A stretch of DNA of 26,765 bases. Origin: CAYMOV01 sp964392085. Lineage in GTDB: Bacteria > Oederibacteriota > Muellerivitia > Muellerivitales > Muellerivitaceae. Below the pieces are notes generated by a model. It was not told the origin of the DNA, did no database searches, and saw nothing but the letters and a program-made list of their open reading frames with translations. This document shows, piece by piece, positions 14,659-23,852 of this stretch. Numbering within the stretch: position 1 is the stretch's first letter; the number at the start of each line of letters is the position of its first letter. A program made the position numbers and the translations under genes. Where the stretch lies: contig CAYMOV010000031.1 in NCBI GenBank assembly GCA_964392085.1, positions 1 through 26,765 of the forward strand, in the 5' to 3' direction.

Positions 14659-15699
14659 GTGGTGGCCGATCCCCATAACGAGCGAACCGAGGCGGTCCTG
14701 GCGGCCGTGGTGAGGAACTATGTCGAGTCCGCCCACCCCGTGGCCAGCCAGCCCATCGCGGAGGACCTTCGACTCTCCTCCGCGACGATCCGAAACGTTT
14801 TCGCGGACCTGGAACGCCTCGGATACCTGAGCCATCCCCACACCTCCGCGGGCCGGGTGCCCACCGACCGGGGATACCGGATGTATGTCGACCACCTTAT
14901 GCGGGTCCGGGAGCTTAACCTCAAGGAACGCCAGGCCATTGAGGAGCAGTACCAAGCCCGCCGGGTCGAGGTCGAATCGCTGCTGCAGAAGACCGCCCGG
15001 CTGCTTTCGGCCATGACCAACCTGGTGGGAGTGGCCGTGGCCCCCATCCCGCTGGATTTCAGGCTGGACCACTTCCAGCTGGCGGCCATCGACACCAGGA
15101 CCGTCATGGTGATCCTAGTGACCGGCGATGGGATGGTCCGGGAAGAGGTGGTACGGTTGGAGAAACCCCTCGAATCCAGGGAACTCCAAAAGATCCACCA
15201 GGTCCTGAACCAACGTTTCGCCGGCAAGAGCCTGACCGAGATCCGTTCGGGGCTCTTGAAGGACGCTGAGGAGTCCCGGCGACTCCGGCTGTCTTTGGTC
15301 CAGGCCGCCCTGGACTTGATCGACCACACTCTCCGGTTGACGGGAGACCAGGTTATCGTCGAGGGGGCATCCCAATTGGTGTCCCAACCGGAGTTCCGGG
15401 ACGCGGGTTCCATGGGACGGGTGATCCGGCTCATGGAGGAGCGCCAGCCCCTGGCCAACCTCTTGGGAAGCCAATGGGAAGTTCCGGGGTTGAAGGTCGA
15501 GATCGGCCGGGAGATCCAGGAAGACGGTTTGTCTTTGTTTTCGGTGGTCCACGTGCCTTACCGGCTCCGGGGCCGGGTGGCGGGGGCTTTGGCGGTACTG
15601 GGCCCCACGCGGATGCCCTATGAGCAGGTGACGGTCACCCTGAACCAGGTTTCCCGGTTGCTTGAGGAACACTTGGCCGAAAAAACGGAGCAGCCATGA
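14659..15699 (+). CDS. hrcA: Heat-shock repressor HrcA
   Basis: A 346-residue protein of normal HrcA length. The N-terminal winged helix at about 5-80 has HPVASQPIAEDLRLSSATIR and GYLSHPHTSAGRVPTDRGYR, both diagnostic. The GAF-like dimer domain follows, with the LVG.AVAP segment. HrcA represses chaperone operons through CIRCE and is kept active by GroEL in other bacteria. I use the GTG at 14659, 8 nt after GGAGG (14646-14650). A nearby ATG at 14654 is in another frame and a GTG one codon later is possible. The stop overlaps the grpE start by 4 nt (ATGA). The leader contains CIRCE-like sites, so autoregulation is likely. Confidence 0.96.
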   Translation: MVADPHNERTEAVLAAVVRNYVESAHPVASQPIAEDLRLSSATIRNVFADLERLGYLSHPHTSAGRVPTDRGYRMYVDHLMRVRELNLKERQAIEEQYQARRVEVESLLQKTARLLSAMTNLVGVAVAPIPLDFRLDHFQLAAIDTRTVMVILVTGDGMVREEVVRLEKPLESRELQKIHQVLNQRFAGKSLTEIRSGLLKDAEESRRLRLSLVQAALDLIDHTLRLTGDQVIVEGASQLVSQPEFRDAGSMGRVIRLMEERQPLANLLGSQWEVPGLKVEIGREIQEDGLSLFSVVHVPYRLRGRVAGALAVLGPTRMPYEQVTVTLNQVSRLLEEHLAEKTEQP

Positions 15700-16313
15700 G
15701 CGACCCATCCAATCCGAACCAGGAACCCGAGATCGAGATCCTGTCCTCCAGCCCGGAGAAGTTCAACGAGGATGGGTCTCCCGCGGCCGGGGGCGAGTCC
15801 CCCGCGGACGCGGCGACGATGTCGCCGGAGGCCTTAAGTCCCGTCGGTGACGGCGGCGAGTGGAAGGCCAAGTACGACGCGGAGCGCGAGAAGCTCGTCT
15901 GGATGGCCGCCGATTTCGACAATTACAAGAAACGCCAGGTGAAGTCCCTGGAGGACGACCTGGCCCACAGCCTGGGGAAGCTCCTCAAGGATTTCCTGGG
16001 GGTGGCCGACAACCTCGAGCGGGCCCTCGCGGCCATGCCCGCGGACGATCAGGACCCGGGGGCGAAGACCCTTCAGAAAGGCGTGGAACTGACCCTCCGG
16101 TCCTTCCAGAACGCCTTGGCCAAACACGGCGTCACGCGCATCACGGCGTTAGGCGAGAAGTTCAATCCGAGGATGCACGAGGTGATGTTCGAGGAGAAGA
16201 CGGACCGGGCGCCGGACGACACCGTGCTGGAGGAACTGCAGGCCGGGTACCTCCACAAGGACCGGGTGCTCCGTCCCACGATGGTGAAGGTGGCCCGCAA
16301 CCCGAACAAGTAG
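15696..16313 (+). CDS. grpE: GrpE nucleotide-exchange factor of DnaK
   Basis: A 205-residue GrpE. An acidic, Pro/Ser-rich disordered N-terminus (1-52) precedes the long coiled-coil helix (about 55-115, containing ADFDNYKKR). A four-helix dimer region and the C-terminal beta domain follow, with EKFNPRMHEVMFEE and GYLHKDRVLRPTMVKVA. GrpE releases ADP from DnaK and may act as a thermosensor. The ATG lies in the ATGA overlap with hrcA, so the two are coupled. Unlike the usual tight grpE-dnaK arrangement, 282 nt separate the genes here, largely filled by a MITE-like element. Confidence 0.96.
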   Translation: MSDPSNPNQEPEIEILSSSPEKFNEDGSPAAGGESPADAATMSPEALSPVGDGGEWKAKYDAEREKLVWMAADFDNYKKRQVKSLEDDLAHSLGKLLKDFLGVADNLERALAAMPADDQDPGAKTLQKGVELTLRSFQNALAKHGVTRITALGEKFNPRMHEVMFEEKTDRAPDDTVLEELQAGYLHKDRVLRPTMVKVARNPNK

Positions 16314-16344
16314 GGCCATTGCTTTTCCGGCGAGGAGTCCTATT

Positions 16345-16491
16345 TTAACAGGATGATGAAAAAGTCGAACGGAAGAGACTTTTTCGTGTCGTACTCGCGA
16401 ATCATCCCCCAAAAACGGGGGATTTAAGGCGATTCGCTCGAACCAAGTGGCTGCTGACAGGGAGCAAAAAACTTTTTCAGTACCCTGTTAA
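16345..16491. mobile_element. MITE-like element with 21-bp terminal inverted repeats
   Basis: The ends at 16345-16365 and 16471-16491 are inverted repeats identical at 18 of 21 positions; each outer end reads TTAACAGG and each inner part TGAAAAAGT. Inside are nested palindromes: GAAAAAGTC/GACTTTTTC near the left end, GCGAATC (16397-16403) with GATTCGC (16431-16437), and ATCCCCC (16404-16410) with GGGGGAT (16417-16423). No coding frame is present. The outer TTAA could be a target duplication. The element fills the grpE-dnaK gap. It could equally be a static palindromic repeat; copy number elsewhere would decide. Confidence 0.65.
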
Positions 16492-16501
16492 GTTCGTCCG
16501 T

Positions 16502-16525
16502 GCTTCGGGATAAAAAAACCGAAGC
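16502..16525 (+). other. Hairpin upstream of dnaK
   Basis: GCTTCGG (16502-16508) and CCGAAGC (16519-16525) form a perfect 7-bp dyad around an A-rich 10-nt loop, between the MITE-like element and dnaK. No convincing -35/-10 pair was found in 16492-16595. The dyad might be a leader structure, an operator, or read as a terminator-like hairpin. Confidence 0.4.
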
Positions 16526-16595
16526 GATCAAATTGAGAGAGCTCGCTGCCGCGGCCCCGAAGGCCCGGTTTAAACCAAAGAAGAGGTAAACCGAA

Positions 16596-18569
16596 ATGGC
16601 ATCCACGAATAAAGTCCTGGGGATCGACCTGGGCACCACTAACAGCTGCATGTGCGTCATGGAGGGCGGGGAACCCAAGGTCATTCCGAACGCCGAGGGC
16701 GCCCGCACCACACCGTCCGTGGTGGGCTTCAGCAAGGCCGGTGAGCGTCTGGTGGGCCGGGTGGCCAAGAACCAGTCCATCACCAACCCCAACAACACGG
16801 TGTATTCCATCAAGCGGTTTATGGGCCGGAAGCTCACCGACGCCGAGGTGGCGGGCGACCGCAAGTTGGTGCCCTATCAGCTCGACGCGGCCGACAACGG
16901 CGATGTTCGGGTCCAGATCGACGGCAAGGGCTACACGCCCCCCGAGGTCTCGGCCATGATCCTCCAGAAGCTGAAGGCCGACGCCGAGGCCTACCTGGGC
17001 GGCCCGGTGACCCAGGCGGTCATCACGGTCCCGGCCTATTTCAACGACGCCCAACGCCAAGCCACCAAGGACGCCGGCCGCATCGCCGGTCTCGAGGTAC
17101 TGCGCATCATCAACGAACCCACGGCGGCGGCCCTGGCCTACGGCCTTGAGAAGAAAAAGAACGAGAAGATCGCCGTATACGACCTGGGTGGAGGCACCTT
17201 CGACATCTCGATCCTGGAGCTGGGCGACGGGGTGTTCGAGGTGAAGTCCACCAACGGCGACACCCACCTGGGCGGCGACGATTTCGACCAGGTCGTCATC
17301 CAGTGGCTCGTGGACGAGTTCAAGAAGGAGTCCGGCGTCGACCTCAAGAGCGACCGCATGGCCCTTCAGCGCCTCAAGGACGCGGCCGAAAAGGCCAAGA
17401 TCGACCTGTCCACGACCCAGGAAACCGAGATCAACCTGCCCTTCATCACGGCGGACGCCTCGGGGCCGAAGCACCTGAACGTGCGCTTGACCCGGGCGCA
17501 GTTCGAGAAGCTCGTGGGCGGACTGGTCGAGAAGACGCTCGAGCCCTGCCGAAAGGCCCTGAAGGACGCCGGCCTTACGGTGGGCGAGATCAATGAGGTG
17601 GTGATGGTGGGCGGCATGACCCGCATGCCCATGGTGCTCAAGACCGTGAAGGACTTCTTCCAGAAGGAGCCCCACCAGGGCGTGAACCCCGACGAGGTGG
17701 TGGCCATCGGCGCCGCCGTCCAGGGCGGCGTGTTGAAGGGCGAGGTGAAGGACATCCTCCTGCTGGACGTGACGCCCCTATCCCTCGGCTTGGAGACCCT
17801 CGGCTCGGTCATGACCAAGCTCATCGACCGCAATACCACGATTCCCGTGAAGAAGAGCAATACGTTCTCCACGGCCGCCGACGGCCAAACCGCGGTGACC
17901 ATCCAGGTGCTCCAGGGCGACCGGGAGATGGCCGCCGACAACCGGGTGCTCGGGAAGTTCGACCTGATGGGCATCCCGCCGGCCCCCCGGGGCATCCCGC
18001 AGATCGAGGTGACCTTCAACATCGACGCCAACGGAATCCTGCATGTGTCCGCCAAGGACCTGGGAACCGGCAAGGAACAGTCGATCCGCATCACGCCTTC
18101 CTCGGGCCTGACCGAGGAGGAGATCAAGAAGATGCAGAAGGACGCCGAGATCCACGCCGGCGAGGACAAGAAGAAGCGGGAGCGGGCCGAGGCGCGGAAC
18201 CACGCCGAGACCCTGGTGTATTCCACCGAGCAGGCCCTGAAGGAACACGGCGACAAGGTGGACGCCGACACCAAGAAGGCCATCGGGGAGAAGCTCGAGG
18301 CCCTCAAGAAGGTGCAGAACGACGAGGACGGCGAGGTCATCAAGAAGGCTTCCGAGGAACTGGCCCAAGCCTCCTATAAGCTGGGCGAGATGATGTACAA
18401 GGCCGCCCAGGAGAAGGCGGCGGCCTCGGGGGGGGGCGCCGGCTCCCCCCCTGGCGCGGGAACCGATGCCGGGTCGGGCCCTTCGGCGGGAGCGCCGGGC
18501 GCCGACACGGGCAAGGAACCCCCCGCGGAGGCCGAGTACGAACCGATGGACAAGGAAAAGAAGGATTAA
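16596..18569 (+). CDS. dnaK: Chaperone protein DnaK (Hsp70)
   Basis: A 657-residue Hsp70. The phosphate-1 loop GIDLGTTNS is at 9-17, the second signature ITVPAYFNDAQRQATKDAG is near 142-160, and IYDLGGGTFD-type phosphate-2 (VYDLGGGTFDISIL) lies near 195. The adenosine motif VVMVGGMTRMP, the linker LLLDVTPLSLG, the substrate domain and the helical lid follow. A Gly/Pro/Ala-rich low-complexity tail ends in EYEPMDKEKKD in place of the common EEV-type end. The ATG follows an AGAGG site. dnaJ, often next in line, does not follow; a strong terminator does. Transcription could come from the hrcA promoter through the MITE-like element or from an unseen promoter in the gap. Confidence 0.98.
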   Translation: MASTNKVLGIDLGTTNSCMCVMEGGEPKVIPNAEGARTTPSVVGFSKAGERLVGRVAKNQSITNPNNTVYSIKRFMGRKLTDAEVAGDRKLVPYQLDAADNGDVRVQIDGKGYTPPEVSAMILQKLKADAEAYLGGPVTQAVITVPAYFNDAQRQATKDAGRIAGLEVLRIINEPTAAALAYGLEKKKNEKIAVYDLGGGTFDISILELGDGVFEVKSTNGDTHLGGDDFDQVVIQWLVDEFKKESGVDLKSDRMALQRLKDAAEKAKIDLSTTQETEINLPFITADASGPKHLNVRLTRAQFEKLVGGLVEKTLEPCRKALKDAGLTVGEINEVVMVGGMTRMPMVLKTVKDFFQKEPHQGVNPDEVVAIGAAVQGGVLKGEVKDILLLDVTPLSLGLETLGSVMTKLIDRNTTIPVKKSNTFSTAADGQTAVTIQVLQGDREMAADNRVLGKFDLMGIPPAPRGIPQIEVTFNIDANGILHVSAKDLGTGKEQSIRITPSSGLTEEEIKKMQKDAEIHAGEDKKKRERAEARNHAETLVYSTEQALKEHGDKVDADTKKAIGEKLEALKKVQNDEDGEVIKKASEELAQASYKLGEMMYKAAQEKAAASGGGAGSPPGAGTDAGSGPSAGAPGADTGKEPPAEAEYEPMDKEKKD

Positions 18570-18584
18570 AGGCGGCTATAAGCA

Positions 18585-18634
18585 ACGGCAATAGCTTTCG
18601 GCGGTCAGCCGTCGGCTATTGCCGTATCTTTTTT
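18585..18634 (+). terminator. Intrinsic terminator after dnaK
   Basis: ACGGCAATAGC (18585-18595) pairs perfectly with GCTATTGCCGT (18615-18625), with a smaller CGGC/GCCG stem inside the loop. T-rich sequence follows, with six T at 18629-18634. It closes the heat-shock unit. Part of its left side resembles the repeat before sucC. Confidence 0.88.
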
Positions 18635-18729
18635 GGGGTTTATCCGAGATACCGAGCTGTGGGTGTGCGCGGGGGGTACACAGGGGGGAACGCCCTGTGA
18701 GAGTGTGTATCGGTGGTCCGCGAAACGGG

Positions 18730-18738
18730 TGTTATAAT
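18730..18738 (+). promoter_or_regulatory. Extended -10 promoter for dxr
   Basis: TGTTATAAT matches the extended -10 form TGnTATAAT exactly, about 60 nt before the dxr ATG. The -35 position holds no good match, which fits an extended -10 promoter. A dyad CACAGGG (18679-18685)/CCCTGTG (18693-18699) lies 30-50 bp upstream and could be a regulator site (speculative). Confidence 0.62.
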
Positions 18739-18799
18739 CGCCGCTCGTTTGAGCCCCCGAATACACCCAGGCAACCCTGAAAAGGTTTCGGTTTCCCGC

Positions 18800-19951
18800 A
18801 TGCCCAAAAAGATCGCCCTCCTCGGCTCGACCGGATCCATAGGGGTCTCCACGCTCCAGGTCGTGCGGAAACTCCATCCCCAATTCCGCGTGACGGCCCT
18901 GGCGGCCCGGCGCAACGTGAAATTGTTGGCGGCGCAAATCAAGGCCTTCCGACCCAAGGTGGCGGCCTTGGCCGACACCAGCCTGCTCCCCGAATTGAAG
19001 CGACTGACGAAGGGTTCCACCACGAAATTGTTGGGGGGCGAGGAGGGGCTCGTGGAGGCCGCAGTCTCCAGCGGCGCCGACCTCGTGGTGTCCGCCATCG
19101 TGGGGGCCGCGGGGTTGAGGCCCACCTTCGCCGCGGTGCAAAAGGGCCTGGACATCGGGTTGGCCAACAAGGAGACCCTGGTGATGGCCGGGGAGGCCAT
19201 GACGGCCGCCGCCAAGAAGTCCGGCTCAAGGATCCTTCCGATCGATTCCGAGCATTGCGCGGTGTTCCAGTGCCTCGAGGGGCATGGGACGCCCGGGGAG
19301 ATCCACAAGATCCTCCTGACGGCCTCCGGCGGGCCATTCCGCGACCGCCCGGCGGCCTCATTCGCCCGCATCACGGTGAAGGAAGCCCTGGCCCACCCGA
19401 CCTGGCGCATGGGCCCGAAGATCACCATCGACTCCGCCACCTTGATGAACAAGGGGCTTGAGGTCATCGAGGCGCATTTCCTCTTCGGCGTCCCTTACCC
19501 GAAGATCGACGTGGTGGTGCATCCCGAGTCCATCGTGCATTCGATGGTGGAGTTCGTGGACGGCTCGGTCCTGGCCCAATTGGGCACCACGGACATGCAG
19601 ATCCCCATCCAGTTCGCCCTCACCTGGCCCCGGCGAGCGGCCTCCCCGGTGCCCCGGCTGGACTTGACGCGCCTCCGGGGCCTTCACTTCCATCCCCCCG
19701 AGCCGAAGAAGTTCCCCTGCCTATCCCTGGCCTACGCCGCGGGAAAAGCCGGTGGCAGCGCCCCCGCGGTGCTGAACGCGGCCAATGAGATCGCCGTGGA
19801 GCTGTTCCTGGCGGGAAAACTCCGGTTTCAGGGCATTCCCCGTTTGATTGAGCGTGTGCTTTCCAAGCATCGGACCGTGAAAAATCCAGGGCTCTCGGTG
19901 ATAATGGCCGCCGACCGATGGGCGAGGGAACAGGCCAGGGCTTCGGTTTAA
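18800..19951 (+). CDS. dxr: 1-deoxy-D-xylulose 5-phosphate reductoisomerase
   Basis: A 383-residue enzyme of the MEP isoprenoid pathway, which converts DXP to MEP with NADPH and a divalent metal. The NADPH loop GSTGSIG is at 9-15, LANKETLVMAG at 121-131, and the metal-binding Asp/Glu in PIDSEH (Asp149, Glu151). The flexible-loop and substrate region holds TASGGPFR (174-181) and W.MGPKITIDSATLMNKGLEVIEAH. The second half ends with the C-terminal helical domain (ANEIAVELFL). The ATG at 18800 gives the family start MPKKIALLGSTGSIG. The frame is open 29 codons further up, but that stretch spans the promoter and is rejected. It is followed after 25 nt by rseP, a common pairing. Confidence 0.97.
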   Translation: MPKKIALLGSTGSIGVSTLQVVRKLHPQFRVTALAARRNVKLLAAQIKAFRPKVAALADTSLLPELKRLTKGSTTKLLGGEEGLVEAAVSSGADLVVSAIVGAAGLRPTFAAVQKGLDIGLANKETLVMAGEAMTAAAKKSGSRILPIDSEHCAVFQCLEGHGTPGEIHKILLTASGGPFRDRPAASFARITVKEALAHPTWRMGPKITIDSATLMNKGLEVIEAHFLFGVPYPKIDVVVHPESIVHSMVEFVDGSVLAQLGTTDMQIPIQFALTWPRRAASPVPRLDLTRLRGLHFHPPEPKKFPCLSLAYAAGKAGGSAPAVLNAANEIAVELFLAGKLRFQGIPRLIERVLSKHRTVKNPGLSVIMAADRWAREQARASV

Positions 19952-19976
19952 CTTAGGAATTTCCAAGGGGTGCGGG

Positions 19977-21323
19977 ATGTCGATTTTGCTGATCCTCGAG
20001 GTTGTCTTCGCGTTCGGGTTCATGATCGCGATCCATGAGTGGGGACATTTCATCGCATGCCGCCTCTTCGGCGTCCGCGTGGAGCGGTTCGCCATCGGGT
20101 TCGGACCCACCCTCTGGTCCAAGAAGATCGGCGGCACTGAATACGCGGTCTTGGCCATCCCCCTGGGCGGCTACTGCAAGCCCGCGGGCGGGGACCTGTC
20201 CGGCGAGAACCCCGAGAAGATGTACGAGGCGCCCCCGAAAACCGGCGAGTTCCTTTGGGCGGCCTGGTGGAAGCGGGTGGTGATCTTCTTGGCGGGCCCC
20301 TGCATGAATTACCTCTCGGCGGTGGTGCTGGTGGCCCTAGTGCTCATGATCGGCGAGAAAGTCCCCGTGCAGGACCCGATCCTGGGCTTTGTGCCCAAGG
20401 CCAGCCTGGCCGAACAGGCCGGGTTGATGGCGGGGGACCGCATCCTGAAGCTCGACGGCAAGGCCGTGGACAACTTTTTCGACGACCTCGACCCCCTCTA
20501 CACCAAACTCTCGGGCACGACGGCCGCTTCGGTCACCTTGGAGATCGACCGGAAGGGGAAAACCCTCCAGAAGGTCATGACGGGCCTCATCACGAAGGAC
20601 GGCCCGACGGTCGGGCTTTACCCCGCCACCCCAGCGGTCATCGGCTCCGTGGCCCTCATGACACCCGCCCGGAAGGCCGGCGTGGAAGCCGGGGACCGGG
20701 TGAAGTCCGTCAACGGCCAGTCCGTCAGCGATTGGAACGAGTTGGCCAGCCTGATCCGAGGGGCCTCGGGGGACGCGGTCACCCTCGACGTCGACCGGTC
20801 CGGACGGGATGAGGCTTTCACCCTCCAGCGGGTGGACAACGGGCTCTACAAGGCCATCGGCATCTCCCCGGTGGACCCCCCCCGGTCCGAACTCAAGCGG
20901 TTCGGCTTCCTCGAATCCTGCAAGATGTCCGTCCTGACCACGGCCAACATGACCGTGACCTTCTCGAAGTCCCTCTTCAAGCTTTTCACCGGCCAGATCT
21001 CCCTCAAGGACAACCTGGCGGGCCCGGTGACCATCGTGCGCACCATGTACGAGCGGGCCAGCAAGGGAATCGTGGAGTTCCTCAACATCGTGGCCTTCAT
21101 CTCGCTCATCCTCTGCCTGATGAACCTCCTGCCCATCCCCGTGGTGGACGGCGGCCAGATCGTCCTGTGCTTCCTCGAGGGTATCCGCCGCCGGCCGATG
21201 TCCGTGGGGTTCCAATTGCGGTACCAACAGGTTGGTTTTTTCCTGGTGGTGGCCTTGATGGTGCTGGCGGTGTTCAACGATTTCTGGGGCCTGATCCAGG
21301 AGATCAAGAACCACCATCCGTAA
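19977..21323 (+). CDS. rseP: Site-2 intramembrane metalloprotease RseP
   Basis: A 448-residue membrane protease of the S2P family. Helix 1 carries the zinc motif HEWGH (His20, Glu21, His24), and NLLPIPVVDGGQ near the C-terminus supplies the third ligand Asp. Between them lie two PDZ domains (about 120-205 and 205-295), the second with the AGVEAGDRVKSVNG pattern. Hydrophobic helices fall near 1-25, 100-125, 365-395 and 415-440. RseP releases anti-sigma factors and clears remnant signal peptides in other bacteria; no sigma/anti-sigma pair is in this window. The ATG at 19977 follows AAGGGGTGCGGG. It is probably co-transcribed with dxr. Confidence 0.96.
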   Translation: MSILLILEVVFAFGFMIAIHEWGHFIACRLFGVRVERFAIGFGPTLWSKKIGGTEYAVLAIPLGGYCKPAGGDLSGENPEKMYEAPPKTGEFLWAAWWKRVVIFLAGPCMNYLSAVVLVALVLMIGEKVPVQDPILGFVPKASLAEQAGLMAGDRILKLDGKAVDNFFDDLDPLYTKLSGTTAASVTLEIDRKGKTLQKVMTGLITKDGPTVGLYPATPAVIGSVALMTPARKAGVEAGDRVKSVNGQSVSDWNELASLIRGASGDAVTLDVDRSGRDEAFTLQRVDNGLYKAIGISPVDPPRSELKRFGFLESCKMSVLTTANMTVTFSKSLFKLFTGQISLKDNLAGPVTIVRTMYERASKGIVEFLNIVAFISLILCLMNLLPIPVVDGGQIVLCFLEGIRRRPMSVGFQLRYQQVGFFLVVALMVLAVFNDFWGLIQEIKNHHP

Positions 21324-21450
21324 AACGGCGGCTTCCGGCAAACGGCGTTTGCGGATGGCGGTTAGCTAAAGTTTTAAAAGACCGGCAGGAAAAGGACGAA
21401 CTGAACCTAACGCTTGAAGCGGCATGGACAAGGTCGATCGAGGGCCTTCC

Positions 21451-21490
21451 CATCCGCCATCCGCTATCAGCTATCCGCAATAGCTATCGG
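21451..21490. repeat. Degenerate heptad repeat before sucC
   Basis: Successive units read CATCCGC, CATCCGC, TATCAGC, TATCCGC, AATAGC, TATCGG, ending at the sucC ribosome site. The last part, GCAATAGCTATCGG, matches GCAATAGCTTTCGG in the dnaK terminator region at 13 of 14 bases, so it may belong to a dispersed repeat family. The rest of the 177-nt rseP-sucC gap has a short palindrome GCAAACG-G-CGTTTGC at 21338-21352 and no clear promoter. Confidence 0.6.
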
Positions 21491-21500
21491 AGGGGGACAA

Positions 21501-22664
<1,164 letters not shown>

Positions 22665-22671
22665 ACCCAAA

Positions 22672-22801
22672 TCCACCACAGGGGCAGAAGAGAAAAACAC
22701 AATTCCACCACAGAGACACAGGGACACGGAGTGATTCAAAATCCAAAAATGTTTTGAAGCCCTGTGGTTGAACCCCGTGACTTTGTGTCTCTGTGGTGAA
22801 A
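22672..22801. repeat. Palindromic intergenic repeat, family A copy 1 (sucC-sucD)
   Basis: CACCACAGAGACACA (22706-22720) is the exact inverse of 22784-22798, with imperfect extension into the GGGACACGGAG side. CCACCACAG recurs at 22673-22681 and its partner CCTGTGGTT lies at 22761-22769, giving nested arms. The interior is AT-rich compared with the flanking genes. No coding frame or transposase is present. Confidence 0.8.
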
Positions 22802-22820
22802 AATTTGGTTTGAGGGAACC

Positions 22821-23705
22821 ATGAGCATCTACCTGAACAAGAACGCCAAGGTGATCTGCCAAGGGATAACGGGCAGCGCGGGACTTTTCCACTCGAAGGC
22901 CTGCCGCGAATATGGGACTCATTTCGTCGGCGGGGTCACCCCCGGCAAGGGGGGCACCGAGGTCGAGGGGTTCAAGGTGTTCGATACGGTGGCGGAGGCC
23001 GTGGCGAAGGCCGGGGCCGACACGTCGCTGATCTTCGTGCCGGCCATGTTCGCCGCGGACGCCATCCTGGAGTCCGCCTCCAACGGCATCCAGCTCATCG
23101 TCTGCATCACCGAGGGCATCCCGGCCAACGACATGGCCCGGGTATCCCAGGAACTGGCCAAGACCCCCTCGGTCCGCCTCATCGGCCCCAACTGCCCGGG
23201 CCTGATCACGCCGGGCGAGGCCAAGGTCGGCATCATGCCGGGTTACATCCACAAGCCGGGCAAGATCGGCATCGTGTCCCGCTCGGGCACCCTCACTTAC
23301 GAGGCGGTCTGGCAGGTCACGCAAATGGGCTTGGGCCAATCGACCTGCATCGGCATCGGGGGCGACCCCATCGTGGGGACCACCCACCTGGACACCTTGG
23401 AGGCCTTCAACCGGGACCCCAACACCGAGGCGGTCATCATGATCGGCGAGATCGGCGGGGACGCCGAGGAGCGGGCCGCCGAGTACGTGAAGAAGGAAAT
23501 GAGGAAACCCGTGGCGGCCTTCATCGCCGGCATGACGGCACCCCCCGGTAAGCGCATGGGCCACGCGGGCGCCATCATCTCGGGCGGGAAGGGCACGGCC
23601 AAGGAGAAGATCGCGGCGCTGGAAGGGGCCGGCATCACGGTGGCCCAGAGTCCGGGTGGGATCGGCAAGGCCCTCGGCCAAGCGCTCAAAAAAGCGGGAA
23701 AGTAA
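22821..23705 (+). CDS. sucD: Succinyl-CoA synthetase, alpha subunit
   Basis: A 294-residue protein of normal SucD length. The N-terminal CoA-binding Rossmann domain has VICQGITGSAG and TPGKGG, followed by CITEGIP, IGPNCPG (121-127) and SRSGTLTYE. The active-site His that becomes phosphorylated is His248 in MGHAGAIISGGKGTA. It pairs with the upstream sucC product in the cytoplasm. The ATG follows GAGGG closely. Transcription from sucC must cross the palindromic repeat between them, which could alter the ratio of the two subunits; no separate promoter is obvious. An intrinsic terminator follows. Confidence 0.97.
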   Translation: MSIYLNKNAKVICQGITGSAGLFHSKACREYGTHFVGGVTPGKGGTEVEGFKVFDTVAEAVAKAGADTSLIFVPAMFAADAILESASNGIQLIVCITEGIPANDMARVSQELAKTPSVRLIGPNCPGLITPGEAKVGIMPGYIHKPGKIGIVSRSGTLTYEAVWQVTQMGLGQSTCIGIGGDPIVGTTHLDTLEAFNRDPNTEAVIMIGEIGGDAEERAAEYVKKEMRKPVAAFIAGMTAPPGKRMGHAGAIISGGKGTAKEKIAALEGAGITVAQSPGGIGKALGQALKKAGK

Positions 23706-23749
23706 GCCAACCAGATTAGGACATCGTTTCACCTTCAACCTTCCGCAGG

Positions 23750-23781
23750 ACGCCGGGCCGATGGGTCCGGCGTTTTTATTT
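23750..23781 (+). terminator. Intrinsic terminator after sucD
   Basis: The arms at 23750-23759 and 23764-23773 form a 10-bp stem (ACGCCGG with CCGGCGT plus three more pairs, one of them G-T) on a short loop. TTTTTATTT follows at once. It ends the sucCD transcript. Confidence 0.9.
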
Positions 23782-23852
23782 CGGCTCCTTGGGCCCGGGG
23801 ACTAGACTAGTCGGCATCCCGATATTTATTTCCGGACACCCCGAGGGAACAC

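Noticed and set aside
18713..18799. Upstream extension of dxr
   Set aside because: It would include the extended -10 promoter. The ATG at 18800 gives the normal Dxr N-terminus.
23796..23840. Near-palindromic GACTAGACTAGTC before the GGDEF gene as a possible operator or promoter
   Set aside because: The symmetry is short and imperfect, and no convincing -35/-10 pair could be assigned around it.
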